From: an uncultured Bacteroidales bacterium
Lineage (GTDB): Bacteria > Bacteroidota > Bacteroidia > Bacteroidales > UBA932
Length of the DNA: 64,000 nucleotides
Assembly: GCA_934725015.1 (NCBI GenBank)
Contig: CAKVAS010000004.1
Coordinates: 124,001 to 188,000, forward strand
Direction of reading: 5' to 3'
Made by a program: the position numbers and the translations under genes. Shown here piece by piece: positions 7,979 to 16,733 of the stretch (its first letter is position 1; every line of letters starts with the position of its first letter). A model generated the notes under the pieces. The model saw only the letters and a list, made by a program, of their open reading frames with translations. It was not told where the DNA came from and searched no databases.

Positions 7979-10300
7979 CTATTTCCGTCCCCGTGGACGT
8001 CTGCGGCCGGTGGGCTCGGTGGTCTCGATGATGGACTTGCAGTCGGCTTCGGTGAGCTTGGCCGCGTCGGTCTTTGGCGGAATCTTGTAGTTGCCGCCGT
8101 TGAACTTGATGTACGGTCCGTAGTTGCCGTTGATGACGGTGATTCCGCTGTCCTTGAACTCGGCTATGATTTCGTTCGCCTTCTTGTTCTCGCTCTCGTC
8201 GATGACGGCTATGCATTCGTCGAGCGTGATGGAGAGCGGGTCGGACTTCTTAGGGAGGGAGACGTTGCGGTCGCCGTATTTGAGGTACGGGCCGAAGCGC
8301 CCCTTGGTGCAGACTATCGGGATTCCCTTGTACTCGCCGACCGTGCGAGGGAGCTGGAAGAGCTTGAGCGCCTCCTCAAGCGTGAGGGTCTCGATGAGCT
8401 GTCCCGGCGCGAGGTTCGCGAACTGGCGGTTCTCACCCTCGCCCTTCTGGACATACGGGCCGAACTTGCCGAACTTCGCGACGAGAGGCTGTCCGTCGGA
8501 AGGGTCGGCGCCGAGCTCGCGGCTGACGTGGCTGTACTCGTTGTTGTGCAGGCATTCCTCCACGGTCTTGTGGAACGGGGCGTAGAAGTCACCTATCACG
8601 CGGTTCCATTTCAGCTCGCCTTCGGCAATCTCGTCGAGCTCGTTCTCAACGTTCGCCGTGAAGTTGTAGTCAAGAATCTCGCTGAAGTTCTTCACGAGGA
8701 AGTCCGTGACGATGACCCCGATGTCCTGCGGGAGGAGCTTGCCCTTTTCCGCGCCCATGGTCTCCGTGCGGTCAATCTCCGAAATCACCCCGTCTCTCAT
8801 CTTGAGGTTGGTGACCTTGACCTCCGTGCCCGGCTTGTCTCCGATTGTGACATATCCCCTTGCGCGGGTGAGGGTCCCGACGATGGTCGAGTAGGTCGAC
8901 GGGCGGCCGATGCCGAGCTCCTCGATTTTCTTGATGATGGTCGCCTCGGAATAGCGCGGCGGCGCGGCGGTGAAGCGGCATTCCGCTGTCATCTCCACCT
9001 GCTGCACCCTGTCGCCGACATTGATGTCCGGGATGACGGGCATCTCGTCGTCGTCCTGCGGCTGGTCGTCGTCGCGTCCCTCGATGTAGAGCCGCAGGAA
9101 TCCGTCGAACTGAATCTTCGTGGCCTGCGCCGTGAACTTGCCCTCGGTACTGTCGGACGAGAGCCTCACGTCTGTCCTCAGGGTCTTCGCGTCGGCCATC
9201 TGGGAGGCCACGGTGCGCTTCCAGATGAGCTCGTAGAGCTTCTTCTCCTGAGCCGTGCCGTCGATGGAGACTCGGTCTATGTAGGTCGGGCGGATGGCCT
9301 CGTGGGCTTCCTGCGCGCCCTTGGACTTGGTCTTGTAGTTGCGCACCTTGGAGTACTCGGCCCCGTATTCCTTGCAGATGTATTCCTTCGCGGCGTTTAT
9401 CGCGAGTCCGGAGAGGTTGGTGGAGTCGGTACGCATATAGGTGATGAGTCCGCTCTCGTAGAGGTTCTGGGCAATCCTCATGGTCTGGCTCACCGGCAGG
9501 TGCAGCTTGCGGGAGGCCTCCTGCTGGAGGGTCGAGGTGGTGAACGGGGCCGCCGGCGTGCGCGTTCCTTCCTTGTTCTCGATGTCGCTCACCGCGAACT
9601 GTGCCCCGACGCATTTCCCGAGAAATTCCCGCGCCTCTTCCAGCGTGCCGAACTTCCTGTCCAGCACGGCCTTGAGGAATGTCCCCGTGCCGGTGTTCTC
9701 CGGATGGAAAAGAGCCTCGACGCGGTAGAACTGCTCCCTCTCGAACGCCTGAATCTCCCTTTCCCTATCTACGATGAGCCTCAGCGCGACGGACTGCACG
9801 CGGCCGGCGGAGAGCTTCGGCTGCACCTTTCTCCAGAGCACCGGCGACAGCTCGAACCCGACAAGACGGTCGAGCACGCGGCGGGCCTGCTGCGCGTCAA
9901 CGAGATCCATGTCGATGTCCCTCGGATTCTCCACCGCGTTCAGTATGGCGGACTTGGTGATTTCCTGAAACGTGATTCTCCTCGTGTTCTCCTTCTTCAG
10001 TCCGAGCGTCTCGTATAGGTGCCACGATATGGCCTCCCCCTCTCGGTCGGCATCGGACGCGAGCCAGACTGTCTGTGAGTCGGCGGCGAGCTTCTTCAGC
10101 TCCGAGACCAGCTTGCGCTTGCCCGCAGGAACCACATATTCCGGTTTGAACCCGTCCTTTATATCGACGCTCAGCTCATTGTCGTGCAGGTCCCTGATGT
10201 GTCCTTCGCTCGACTTGACGACATATTTCCCCTTCCCCAAATATTCCTGAATCTTCTTCGCTTTCGTCGGAGACTCGACAATTACAAGATTTTCCGCCAT
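7979..10300 (-). CDS. topA: DNA topoisomerase I (type IA)
   Basis: 773 residues. It relaxes negatively supercoiled DNA by single-strand passage. An N-terminal TOPRIM domain (LVIVESPTKAKKIQEYLG; WLASDADREGEAISWHL with the acidic DxD metal motif) is followed by the catalytic arch with the active-site Tyr near residue 288 in GLITYMRTDSTNLS. The C-terminal part has repeats of the type KFGPYVQKGE, RFGPYLKYGD and NYGPYIKFNGG, which are DNA-binding topoisomerase C-terminal repeats without the four-Cys zinc fingers of the E. coli enzyme, as is usual in Bacteroidota. It ends in a basic tail, GRRRPRGRK. It is divergent from the PBP gene. Confidence 0.97.
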   Translation of the reverse strand: MAENLVIVESPTKAKKIQEYLGKGKYVVKSSEGHIRDLHDNELSVDIKDGFKPEYVVPAGKRKLVSELKKLAADSQTVWLASDADREGEAISWHLYETLGLKKENTRRITFQEITKSAILNAVENPRDIDMDLVDAQQARRVLDRLVGFELSPVLWRKVQPKLSAGRVQSVALRLIVDREREIQAFEREQFYRVEALFHPENTGTGTFLKAVLDRKFGTLEEAREFLGKCVGAQFAVSDIENKEGTRTPAAPFTTSTLQQEASRKLHLPVSQTMRIAQNLYESGLITYMRTDSTNLSGLAINAAKEYICKEYGAEYSKVRNYKTKSKGAQEAHEAIRPTYIDRVSIDGTAQEKKLYELIWKRTVASQMADAKTLRTDVRLSSDSTEGKFTAQATKIQFDGFLRLYIEGRDDDQPQDDDEMPVIPDINVGDRVQQVEMTAECRFTAAPPRYSEATIIKKIEELGIGRPSTYSTIVGTLTRARGYVTIGDKPGTEVKVTNLKMRDGVISEIDRTETMGAEKGKLLPQDIGVIVTDFLVKNFSEILDYNFTANVENELDEIAEGELKWNRVIGDFYAPFHKTVEECLHNNEYSHVSRELGADPSDGQPLVAKFGKFGPYVQKGEGENRQFANLAPGQLIETLTLEEALKLFQLPRTVGEYKGIPIVCTKGRFGPYLKYGDRNVSLPKKSDPLSITLDECIAVIDESENKKANEIIAEFKDSGITVINGNYGPYIKFNGGNYKIPPKTDAAKLTEADCKSIIETTEPTGRRRPRGRK

Positions 10301-10400
10301 ATCGTAATCCGTTAAATAATTTTATACCTTATTATACCGCAATTTTCGTTTGCGGCTGCAAAGTAACGGACAATTCGTCCATATTTCCAAATTTATTGAC

Positions 10401-10408
10401 TAATTTTG
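10401..10408 (+). promoter_or_regulatory. Probable -7 element upstream of the PBP gene
   Basis: TAATTTTG fits TAnnTTTG and lies 73 bp before the ATG at 10482. No TTTG is found at the expected -33 distance, so the promoter is only partly supported. Confidence 0.4.
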
Positions 10409-10481
10409 CGGCTTTGTACGAAAAAATATGCCCGATACATGAAAAAACGGGACGGAGAAAACTGAAAAAAGCTGGAAATAT

Positions 10482-12857
10482 ATGACCGAAAATACGAAAA
10501 AAAAGATAGTGCGATGGTTCTGGGGGCTGTTTCTCGCGCCTATATGTCTGCTCGCGCTGATGATTCTGCTCGTCTGGGCGTTCGCCGACATCCCTTCGTT
10601 TGAGGAGCTTGAGAATCCGGACAGCAAGCTTGCCACGCAGATTATCGCCTCGAACGGTGACATTCTGACGACCATCCACGACGAGAATCGTCTTTTCGTC
10701 AGCTACGACGAGCTGTCGCCCTATCTCGTCCAGGCGGCGGTGGCCACTGAGGACTCCCGCTTCTACAGCCATTCCGGGATTGATTTCTGGAGCCTCGGGC
10801 GCGTGTTCTTCAAGACCCTTCTCGGCCGCGACTCAAGCCAGGGCGGAGGAAGCACCATTACCCAGCAGCTTGCCAAGACCCTTTACCCGAGGGCGGACGT
10901 GAGCAGCAAGGTGCCGGGGTGGTCGAAGGTGAAGATGGTGTGGATTAAACTGAAGGAATGGATTACGGCGGTGAAGCTGGAGCGCAACTACACCAAGGAC
11001 GAGATTATGGACATGTATATGAACGCCGTGTTCTTCGGGAGCAATGCCTACGGGGTGAAGGCTGCGTCGAGGACCTTCTTCGCGAAGAATCCGTCCGAAC
11101 TGACTGTCGAGGAGAGCGCGACTCTGGTCGGGATGGTGAACAAGCCTACGCGCTACAATCCGGTCCTCAATCCGGACAAGTCGCTGCAGCGCAGGAACTT
11201 CGTGCTTTCCCAGATGGAGAAGGCAGGCTATCTCACTCCGGCTCAGCGCGACTCGGTCCAGCAGATTCCGATTAACGTGTCCTCCCATCAGGTTATGGAC
11301 CACAATGCCGGGCTGGGGCCGTATTTCAAGGATATGCTCATACGCACCATGAAGGCCTCCAAGCCTCGCCGGAGCGACTACTACTATGCCGAGGACTATG
11401 CCGCAGACTCGCTCCGCTGGGAGACCGACGCTCTTTACGGCTGGCTGGACAAGAACCGCAAGGCCGACGGCTCGCGGTATGACCTCTACCGTGACGGGCT
11501 GCGGATATACTCGACCATAGACAAGAATATGCAGCGCTATGCGGAGGAAGCCGTGGCGGAACACCTCGGGAAAGACCTTCAGCCGACTTTCTTCCGTGAA
11601 CTGCGGCGCAAGCCCAACGCTCCTTTCGCGTCGGATGTGGATGCCGCGACGAGGGACCGTCTCATGAAGCAGGCCCGCCGCTGGAGCGACCGCTACCGCA
11701 TGATGAAGAAGGACGGCGCGTCGGAGCCCGAAATCATGAAGAGTTTCGGCGTGAAGACCCAGATGAGGGTGTTCTCATGGAAGGGGAAGGGATATATCGA
11801 CACTCTGATGACTCCGGACGACTCCATAAGGTACTACAAGTCTTTCCTCCGTGCGGCTTTCGTGGCCGTTGAGCCGAACACAGGGTTCGTCAAGGCTTAT
11901 GTCGGCGGCCCCAACTACCGCTGGTTCAAGTACGACAACGCGCGCCAGGGCAAGAGGCAGGTCGGCTCGACCATCAAGCCGTTCCTCTATTCGCTTGCCA
12001 TGCAGGACGGCCTCACCCCATGTACCGAGGTAGTGAACGTTCCGCAGACATTCATCGTCGGGGACGACACCTGGACTCCGCGAAGTACCGACCGCGACGA
12101 GTGGATTGGGCTTACGGTGACGCTGAAATGGGGACTTACGAAGAGCTCGAACAACATCTCGGCCTACCTCATGAAGCAGTACGGCCCGCACGCCATGGCG
12201 GAGATGATGCACAAGATGGGCATAAACGGCCATCTCGATGAGGTAGAGTCGCTCTGCGTGGGCTCGACTGACCAGATGCCGTATGACATGATTGCCGCCT
12301 ACAACACTTTCCCGTCCAAGGGAATGGCAATCACCCCTATGTTCGTGACGCGCATCGAGGACAACAGCGGCAACACGCTCAGCGAGTTCACGAACCACAA
12401 GAAAGTGGCGATAAGTGAATATACGGCATATGAGATGGTCGATATGATGCGCTCCGTCGTGGATCACGGCACGGGAATCAGGCTTCGCGCGAAATACGGT
12501 CTGAAGGGCGAGATTGCCGGAAAGACCGGAACCACTAACGACAACTCGGACGGCTGGTTCATAGGCTACACCCCTACTATCACGGCCGGTGTCTGGGTCG
12601 GCGGCGAGGACCGTCAGATTCATTTCAGCTCCACGGCGCTCGGAGGCGGCTCGAACATGGCGCTGCCGATTTGGGGAATCTTCATGAAGAAGGTCCTGCG
12701 GGACGGGACGCTCGGAATCAGCGAGGAGGACCGCTTCACCCCGCCGTCGGGAGTCGTGATGAACATCGGCTGCGACGCGCTTGCGACCAAGGCCCCGGGA
12801 GAGAAAAAGACCGTCGAGACTCAGGAGGCCGCAGAGGAGGATTACTACTTTGAATAA
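10482..12857 (+). CDS. Class A penicillin-binding protein (PBP1A-type)
   Basis: 791 residues. A bifunctional peptidoglycan synthase: it polymerises lipid II glycan strands and cross-links the stem peptides in the periplasm. One N-terminal membrane anchor (residues 12-34) is followed by a GT51 domain with ATEDSRFYSHSGID (catalytic Glu), GGGSTITQQLAK and KLERNYTKDEIMDMYMN. The transpeptidase domain has all three motifs: STIK near residue 497 (nucleophile Ser), SSNN near 553 and KTGTT near 680. The C-terminus (QEAAEEDYYFE) is acidic. It is followed by a tandem-repeat array and ddl, another cell-wall gene. Confidence 0.95.
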   Translation: MTENTKKKIVRWFWGLFLAPICLLALMILLVWAFADIPSFEELENPDSKLATQIIASNGDILTTIHDENRLFVSYDELSPYLVQAAVATEDSRFYSHSGIDFWSLGRVFFKTLLGRDSSQGGGSTITQQLAKTLYPRADVSSKVPGWSKVKMVWIKLKEWITAVKLERNYTKDEIMDMYMNAVFFGSNAYGVKAASRTFFAKNPSELTVEESATLVGMVNKPTRYNPVLNPDKSLQRRNFVLSQMEKAGYLTPAQRDSVQQIPINVSSHQVMDHNAGLGPYFKDMLIRTMKASKPRRSDYYYAEDYAADSLRWETDALYGWLDKNRKADGSRYDLYRDGLRIYSTIDKNMQRYAEEAVAEHLGKDLQPTFFRELRRKPNAPFASDVDAATRDRLMKQARRWSDRYRMMKKDGASEPEIMKSFGVKTQMRVFSWKGKGYIDTLMTPDDSIRYYKSFLRAAFVAVEPNTGFVKAYVGGPNYRWFKYDNARQGKRQVGSTIKPFLYSLAMQDGLTPCTEVVNVPQTFIVGDDTWTPRSTDRDEWIGLTVTLKWGLTKSSNNISAYLMKQYGPHAMAEMMHKMGINGHLDEVESLCVGSTDQMPYDMIAAYNTFPSKGMAITPMFVTRIEDNSGNTLSEFTNHKKVAISEYTAYEMVDMMRSVVDHGTGIRLRAKYGLKGEIAGKTGTTNDNSDGWFIGYTPTITAGVWVGGEDRQIHFSSTALGGGSNMALPIWGIFMKKVLRDGTLGISEEDRFTPPSGVVMNIGCDALATKAPGEKKTVETQEAAEEDYYFE

Positions 12858-12874
12858 TCATTCCTGCTGTGGAA

Positions 12875-13010
12875 CTGTCGTTCCGACCGAGCGCGGTTCT
12901 GTCGTTCCGACCGAGCGCGGTTCTGTCGTTCCGACCGAGCGCGGTTCTGTCATTCCGACCGAGCGCGGTTCTGTCATTCCGACCGAGCGGAGCGAGTGGA
13001 GGAATCTTTG
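12875..13010 (+). repeat. Repeat family A, site 1: tandem 24-bp array plus complete unit
   Basis: Four 24-bp units starting CTGTCGTTCCGACC (the fourth reads CTGTCATT) are followed by a complete unit at 12971-13010 ending GGAATCTTTG. The complete unit can pair ATTCC with GGAAT around GAGCGGAGCGAG. It lies between the PBP gene and ddl, 26 bp before the ddl ATG. Confidence 0.85.
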
Positions 13011-13036
13011 TGCAAGAAGAAAGAAACATAGTGAAT

Positions 13037-14053
13037 ATGAAGAATTATAAAAGCATAGCCGTGATTTACGGCAGCGATTCATCGGAATGGGAAGTGTCCT
13101 GCCGCAGCGGAAAGTTCACTGCGTCGCAGATTGACGGGACGAGATATGACGTCTATGAAATCTTCGCTCGTTTCGGCTCGTGGACCGTGGTGGCGATGCG
13201 TCCCAAGGGCGGCGGGCGTGTTGAACTTGCCGAGGCTCCGCAGGTCGATAAGACCGATTTCTCCGCTGTGATAGACGGCGTCAGGGTCAAGTTCGACTAC
13301 GCCTACATCATGCAGCACGGCATCCCGGGGGAGAACGGCCAGATGCAGGGCTATCTCGAAATGCTCCGCGTCCCGTTCAGCAGCTGCAGCGCGTTCGTCT
13401 CCGCAATCACCTTCGACAAGTTCTCATGCAAGAACTATCTGAAGGACGTTGATTTCGTGAAGGTGGCTAGGGACATATTCATCCGCAAGGGAGAGTGCCT
13501 TGACGGTCTTGCGGACAGGGCTGTGGCGAGGCTCGGGCTTCCGATGTTCGTCAAGCCTACCGACGGCGGGTCGAGCTTCGGGGTTACGAAGGTCAAGACC
13601 GCGGAGGATTTCGACAGGGCGGTAGCCTTTGCCTTCGAGGACAGCTGCATGGTTCTCGCCGAGGAGGCGATTGTCGGGCGTGAAATCACCTGCGCGGTCT
13701 ATTTCGACGGAAAGTCCGAGGTCGCGCTCCCTGTCATAGAGATTGTCACGGACCGTGAGTTCTTCGACTACGACGCTAAGTACAACGGGTTCAGCGATGA
13801 GATATGCCCGGCTCCGCTTGATGCGGAGACCACGGCCATGGTCCAGGAGGCTTCGAGGAAGATATATGCCAGGATTGGCTGCTCCGGGGTCGTCAGAATG
13901 GACTATATCCTCGCCTCAGACGGGCTCTATTTCCTTGAAATGAACACGATTCCCGGCATGACCGCCGCATCCCTTGTCCCGAAAATGGTGCGCACCGCAG
14001 GTCTGGAGATGACGGATTTCCTGAACACGATAATAGACAATACAGGTCGTTAG
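13037..14053 (+). CDS. ddl: D-alanine--D-alanine ligase
   Basis: 338 residues. An ATP-grasp enzyme that makes D-Ala-D-Ala for peptidoglycan precursors in the cytoplasm. N-terminal domain: YKSIAVIYGSDSSEWEVS and YIMQHGIPGENGQMQGYLEMLRVP. ATP-grasp part: GLPMFVKPTDGGSSFGV, LAEEAIVGREITCAV, and the metal/D-Ala site GVVRMDYIL...YFLEMNTIPGMT. The start at 13037 (MKNYKS) is preferred; the frame is open further upstream only because the 24-bp repeat array has a length divisible by three. It sits next to a class A PBP. Confidence 0.93.
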   Translation: MKNYKSIAVIYGSDSSEWEVSCRSGKFTASQIDGTRYDVYEIFARFGSWTVVAMRPKGGGRVELAEAPQVDKTDFSAVIDGVRVKFDYAYIMQHGIPGENGQMQGYLEMLRVPFSSCSAFVSAITFDKFSCKNYLKDVDFVKVARDIFIRKGECLDGLADRAVARLGLPMFVKPTDGGSSFGVTKVKTAEDFDRAVAFAFEDSCMVLAEEAIVGREITCAVYFDGKSEVALPVIEIVTDREFFDYDAKYNGFSDEICPAPLDAETTAMVQEASRKIYARIGCSGVVRMDYILASDGLYFLEMNTIPGMTAASLVPKMVRTAGLEMTDFLNTIIDNTGR

Positions 14054-14060
14054 TTCCGTT

Positions 14061-14174
14061 CATTCCGAGCCCCTTCATTCCGAGCCCTTTCATTTCGAGC
14101 TCCTTCATTTCGAGAACCCTTCCTGTCATTTCGAGAACCCTTCCTGTCATTTCGAGTGAAACGAGAAATCTTTG
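14061..14174 (+). repeat. Repeat family A, site 2
   Basis: Three 15-bp units (CATTCCGAGCCCCTT type) and two 21-bp units (CATTTCGAGAACCCTTCCTGT) are followed by a complete unit ending GAAATCTTTG. All share the core CATTYCGA. The array fills the gap between ddl and prmC and ends 8 bp before the prmC ATG. Confidence 0.8.
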
Positions 14175-14182
14175 CGCAAACC

Positions 14183-15124
14183 ATGTGGCTGAAAGACTTA
14201 TATAATAAGGGACGCGAACTTACGTCATCCGAATACCCGGATTCCCGCGAGCGCGACGGCCTGCTCAGCATCCTTCTGGAGGACGTTCTGCATCTTCAGC
14301 GATACACCGTCCTTACCGACCCGTTTCAGAACATCGGAGAGCGTGACTGCGAGCTTTTCCTCGGCTGCGCCCGTCGTCTTGCGGCAGGGGAGCCGGTTCA
14401 GTACATCGTCGGCCGGACGGAGTTCTGCGGCAGGCATTTCAATGTGACCCCGGACGTGCTGATTCCGCGCCCCGAAACGGAGCAGCTGTGCCGGGAAATC
14501 ATTGAAAGGGCGCGGCTCGCCTTTCCTCGCATGGCGGGATGCATGGCGAGACAGGAGTCTCTCCCGTCTGATTCTGAAATCCCACCGCTGCGTGTTCTGG
14601 ACCTGTGCACCGGCTCCGGCTGCATCGCGTGGACTCTCGCGCTTGAGCTCCTCGGTTCCTGCGTCGTTGGCGTCGATATATCTTCTGCGGCTTTGGAGGT
14701 GGCGAAGGCTCAGAATCTTATGCCGCCGAAAACGAATGACGGCATCTGCTGCCCGCGACGTCCGTTATTTGTGGAATACGACGTCCTCCGCGGACCGGAT
14801 TATTTCGACTGTGACTGCGGCGAGTTCGACATCATTGTCTCCAATCCGCCCTATGTCCGCGAGAGCGAGCGTCCTCTGATGCGGCGCAATGTCCTTGAGC
14901 ATGAGCCGTCACTTGCTCTCTTTGTTCCCGACGGGAATCCCCTGAAATTCTACAGGGCCATCAGCGACTGGGCAAAACGGTTTCTTGCTCCAGGCGGCCT
15001 GCTGTTTCTGGAGGGAAATGAGGCTCTCATGGAGGAGACGGAAGCGCTTTTTCGCGATTTTTCCGACCACGGAACTTTCAGCGACTGTTTCGGAAAGCCG
15101 CGCTTCGTCTTTGCCCGAAAATAG
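14183..15124 (+). CDS. prmC: Peptide chain release factor N5-glutamine methyltransferase
   Basis: 313 residues. It methylates the Gln of the GGQ motif of release factors RF1 and RF2, using SAM. The N-terminal helical domain ends in QYIVGRTEFCGRHFNV, and TPDVLIPRPETEQL is the family hallmark. SAM-binding motif I is VLDLCTGSGCIAW, and the catalytic NPPY motif is in IIVSNPPYVRESE. ATG 14183 (MWLKDL) is chosen; an in-frame GTG at 14156 lies inside the repeat array and is not credible. Confidence 0.92.
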   Translation: MWLKDLYNKGRELTSSEYPDSRERDGLLSILLEDVLHLQRYTVLTDPFQNIGERDCELFLGCARRLAAGEPVQYIVGRTEFCGRHFNVTPDVLIPRPETEQLCREIIERARLAFPRMAGCMARQESLPSDSEIPPLRVLDLCTGSGCIAWTLALELLGSCVVGVDISSAALEVAKAQNLMPPKTNDGICCPRRPLFVEYDVLRGPDYFDCDCGEFDIIVSNPPYVRESERPLMRRNVLEHEPSLALFVPDGNPLKFYRAISDWAKRFLAPGGLLFLEGNEALMEETEALFRDFSDHGTFSDCFGKPRFVFARK

Positions 15125-15177
15125 TGCCGCGGTAGCCTCTGACGGCGTTTTCAGCATACGGTTCCGTTCATTGCCGC

Positions 15178-15203
15178 GCAAAAAGTTTGCGCAAACTTTT
15201 TGC
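15178..15203. terminator. Perfect 26-bp palindrome after prmC
   Basis: GCAAAAAGTTTGC is followed at once by its exact reverse complement. As RNA this would form a stem with a GCGC turn, and ATTTTAT follows. It could be a terminator for prmC or a protein-binding palindrome. Confidence 0.55.
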
Positions 15204-15255
15204 ATTTTATCGTAATAAACAGGTCTTGTAACCCGCTCTGTGGCCGATTTTGCAA

Positions 15256-15288
15256 ATTAGCCGCTGAATATTTCATTCAACGGCTAAT
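15256..15288. promoter_or_regulatory. 14-bp imperfect hairpin upstream of a lipoprotein gene
   Basis: ATTAGCCGCTGAAT and ATTCAACGGCTAAT pair with a single mismatch around a 5-nt loop (ATTTC). The hairpin ends 36 bp before the lipoprotein ATG at 15324. It may terminate transcription from prmC or act in the 5' UTR. Confidence 0.5.
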
Positions 15289-15323
15289 TGGTCGTTTCTT
15301 TGTGGCGGATAAAATTTATTGCC

Positions 15324-16610
15324 ATGAAGAATATGAAATTTATTGCGGGAATCCTTTTCCTGCCTGTGCTTTTTTCCTGCGAAAAGGAGATTCATGTAAA
15401 GCCCGCCGAAGCGGCGGGAAGTCCTGTCGCGCTTGATGTGGTCGCTGAAATGCTTTCGGAACTGCCGCTTGAGCCGGAACATTTCCGGGAGGTCCACACC
15501 GCCGTGGAGTCCTCGTCGGGAAACGGATATGACGAGGAATACACGATGGCGGATTTGTTCTCCTCTCCCGGAAAAGGCGTCGGTGACACCCCGACCAAGG
15601 CCGCTGCCGCCTCCAAGGCCTTTTCAAGGCCGCTCCGCGAACTGATTCGCGAACACGTCCGCTCGTCCGCCGCCACCAAGGCCGGCGGGGATTCCGCCTA
15701 TGGGGACGATGCCGAGGCGTATCTTTCCGCCCTTGAGTCTTCCGACGTGCAGATTTACTGGCCCTATTCGGAGAACTGGGATGGGGAATCCTCGCCGGTC
15801 TTCACCTTCGACCCTGGAGACGACTCTGAAATCAATGTCGGCTACCGGGTCCTGAAGAACGAGTTCGGGGAGACGAGCGTCGAGAAGATGGAGGTGACGG
15901 AGGACTATGCCGAGAAGAACCCTGTCTGGGTGGTGAACCGCAACTCGGACTGCGGCTTCACCTCGCTTGAAATCATGCGCCGCGAGCATCCTGAATGGGA
16001 CAACGGCGGCGGTGCCCTGATTATCGGCGGCCGGAGGCAGGGCATTGCTCGGCCGGACTGCGTGCCGTCGCTTTCACTTGCAGCCGGGGACAGCCCGCTG
16101 GAAACTTGGGGCACCAAAGCCGGCGGCACTGGGCTCAAGACACTCGTCCTGAAGGAATTTACCATGAAGCGCAATTATGACTGCTGGTTCGCCGGCGGCT
16201 CGGAATTTTTTATCAAGGCCGGCTCGGTCTCCGACTTCTGTGCCGCCACAGAGGCCGAACTGCAGCTCTACAACCCTATGGTCACCGACTTCATGATTGT
16301 GGTAAAGCGGAAGCAGAAGGGGCAGGCTCTGCCGTTCAACACGGTAATAGTTTCCGACTGGTCGGAGCAGCTGACTCATGTGGCGTTCATGATTGTCGAG
16401 GACGACGGCGGCCGCATCGAGCAGTGGAAATGCTCGGCAGTGGTCAAAATCAAGTCCAAGAGCTACGGCTTCGACATCTCCCTCCCGTTCAACTCACGCG
16501 ACGACATTGTCTGGCGAGGTCAGCTCAGCCGCCGCTACATCGATGCCACCAGCAACCTCGTCGGCCACTTCGGCGACGTGGACATCACCTTCGAGGTCAT
16601 AGAATACTGA
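15324..16610 (+). CDS. Lipoprotein of unknown function
   Basis: 428 residues. It starts with a lipoprotein signal, MKFIAGILFLPVLFSCEKE, so it is exported and lipid-anchored. I do not recognise a domain. Low-complexity segments with TKAAAASKAF and ATKAGGD (residues 90-130) resemble the TKA/SKA linker seen near the N-terminus of many Bacteroidota surface lipoproteins. The C-terminal half is rich in predicted beta strands (FMIVVKRKQKG, HVAFMIVEDDGGR, GFDISLPFN), suggesting a beta-sandwich. A Cys at about residue 2 of the mature protein would carry the lipid. It is followed at once by a family B repeat and a convergent gene. A role at the cell surface is inferred only. Confidence 0.75.
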   Translation: MKNMKFIAGILFLPVLFSCEKEIHVKPAEAAGSPVALDVVAEMLSELPLEPEHFREVHTAVESSSGNGYDEEYTMADLFSSPGKGVGDTPTKAAAASKAFSRPLRELIREHVRSSAATKAGGDSAYGDDAEAYLSALESSDVQIYWPYSENWDGESSPVFTFDPGDDSEINVGYRVLKNEFGETSVEKMEVTEDYAEKNPVWVVNRNSDCGFTSLEIMRREHPEWDNGGGALIIGGRRQGIARPDCVPSLSLAAGDSPLETWGTKAGGTGLKTLVLKEFTMKRNYDCWFAGGSEFFIKAGSVSDFCAATEAELQLYNPMVTDFMIVVKRKQKGQALPFNTVIVSDWSEQLTHVAFMIVEDDGGRIEQWKCSAVVKIKSKSYGFDISLPFNSRDDIVWRGQLSRRYIDATSNLVGHFGDVDITFEVIEY

Positions 16611-16733
16611 CGGGGCGCAGAAAAAGCGGTCTGCGGCGTTGGGCGGCTTGATGAAATCCTCACAACCATCAGGTTGCTGCGGTTTCATCTTCACCGTCCG
16701 CCTTGCATCCCATCTTTTTCTGCATCCCCTCTT
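16611..16733. repeat. Repeat family B, copy 1 (long nested hairpin)
   Basis: The outer arms GCAGAAAAAG (16617-16626) and CTTTTTCTGC (16714-16723) are exact complements. Inside lie GATGAAA and TTTCATC, and at the centre CAACC-ATCA-GGTTG. It lies between convergent genes and covers the last codons and stop of the U32 gene. Confidence 0.8.

Noticed and set aside
7940..10018. A 692-codon open frame on the plus strand opposite topA
   Set aside because: topA has every family motif on the minus strand; the antisense frame is a by-product of its GC-rich third positions and its translation is low-complexity (Val/Leu/Arg-rich).
12875..13010. CRISPR-like array
   Set aside because: The 24-bp units are directly adjacent with no spacers, and no cas gene is present.
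12869..13036. An N-terminal extension of Ddl with LSFRPSAV repeats
   Set aside because: It is made only of the intergenic 24-bp array; Ddl proteins start at the MKNYKS position.
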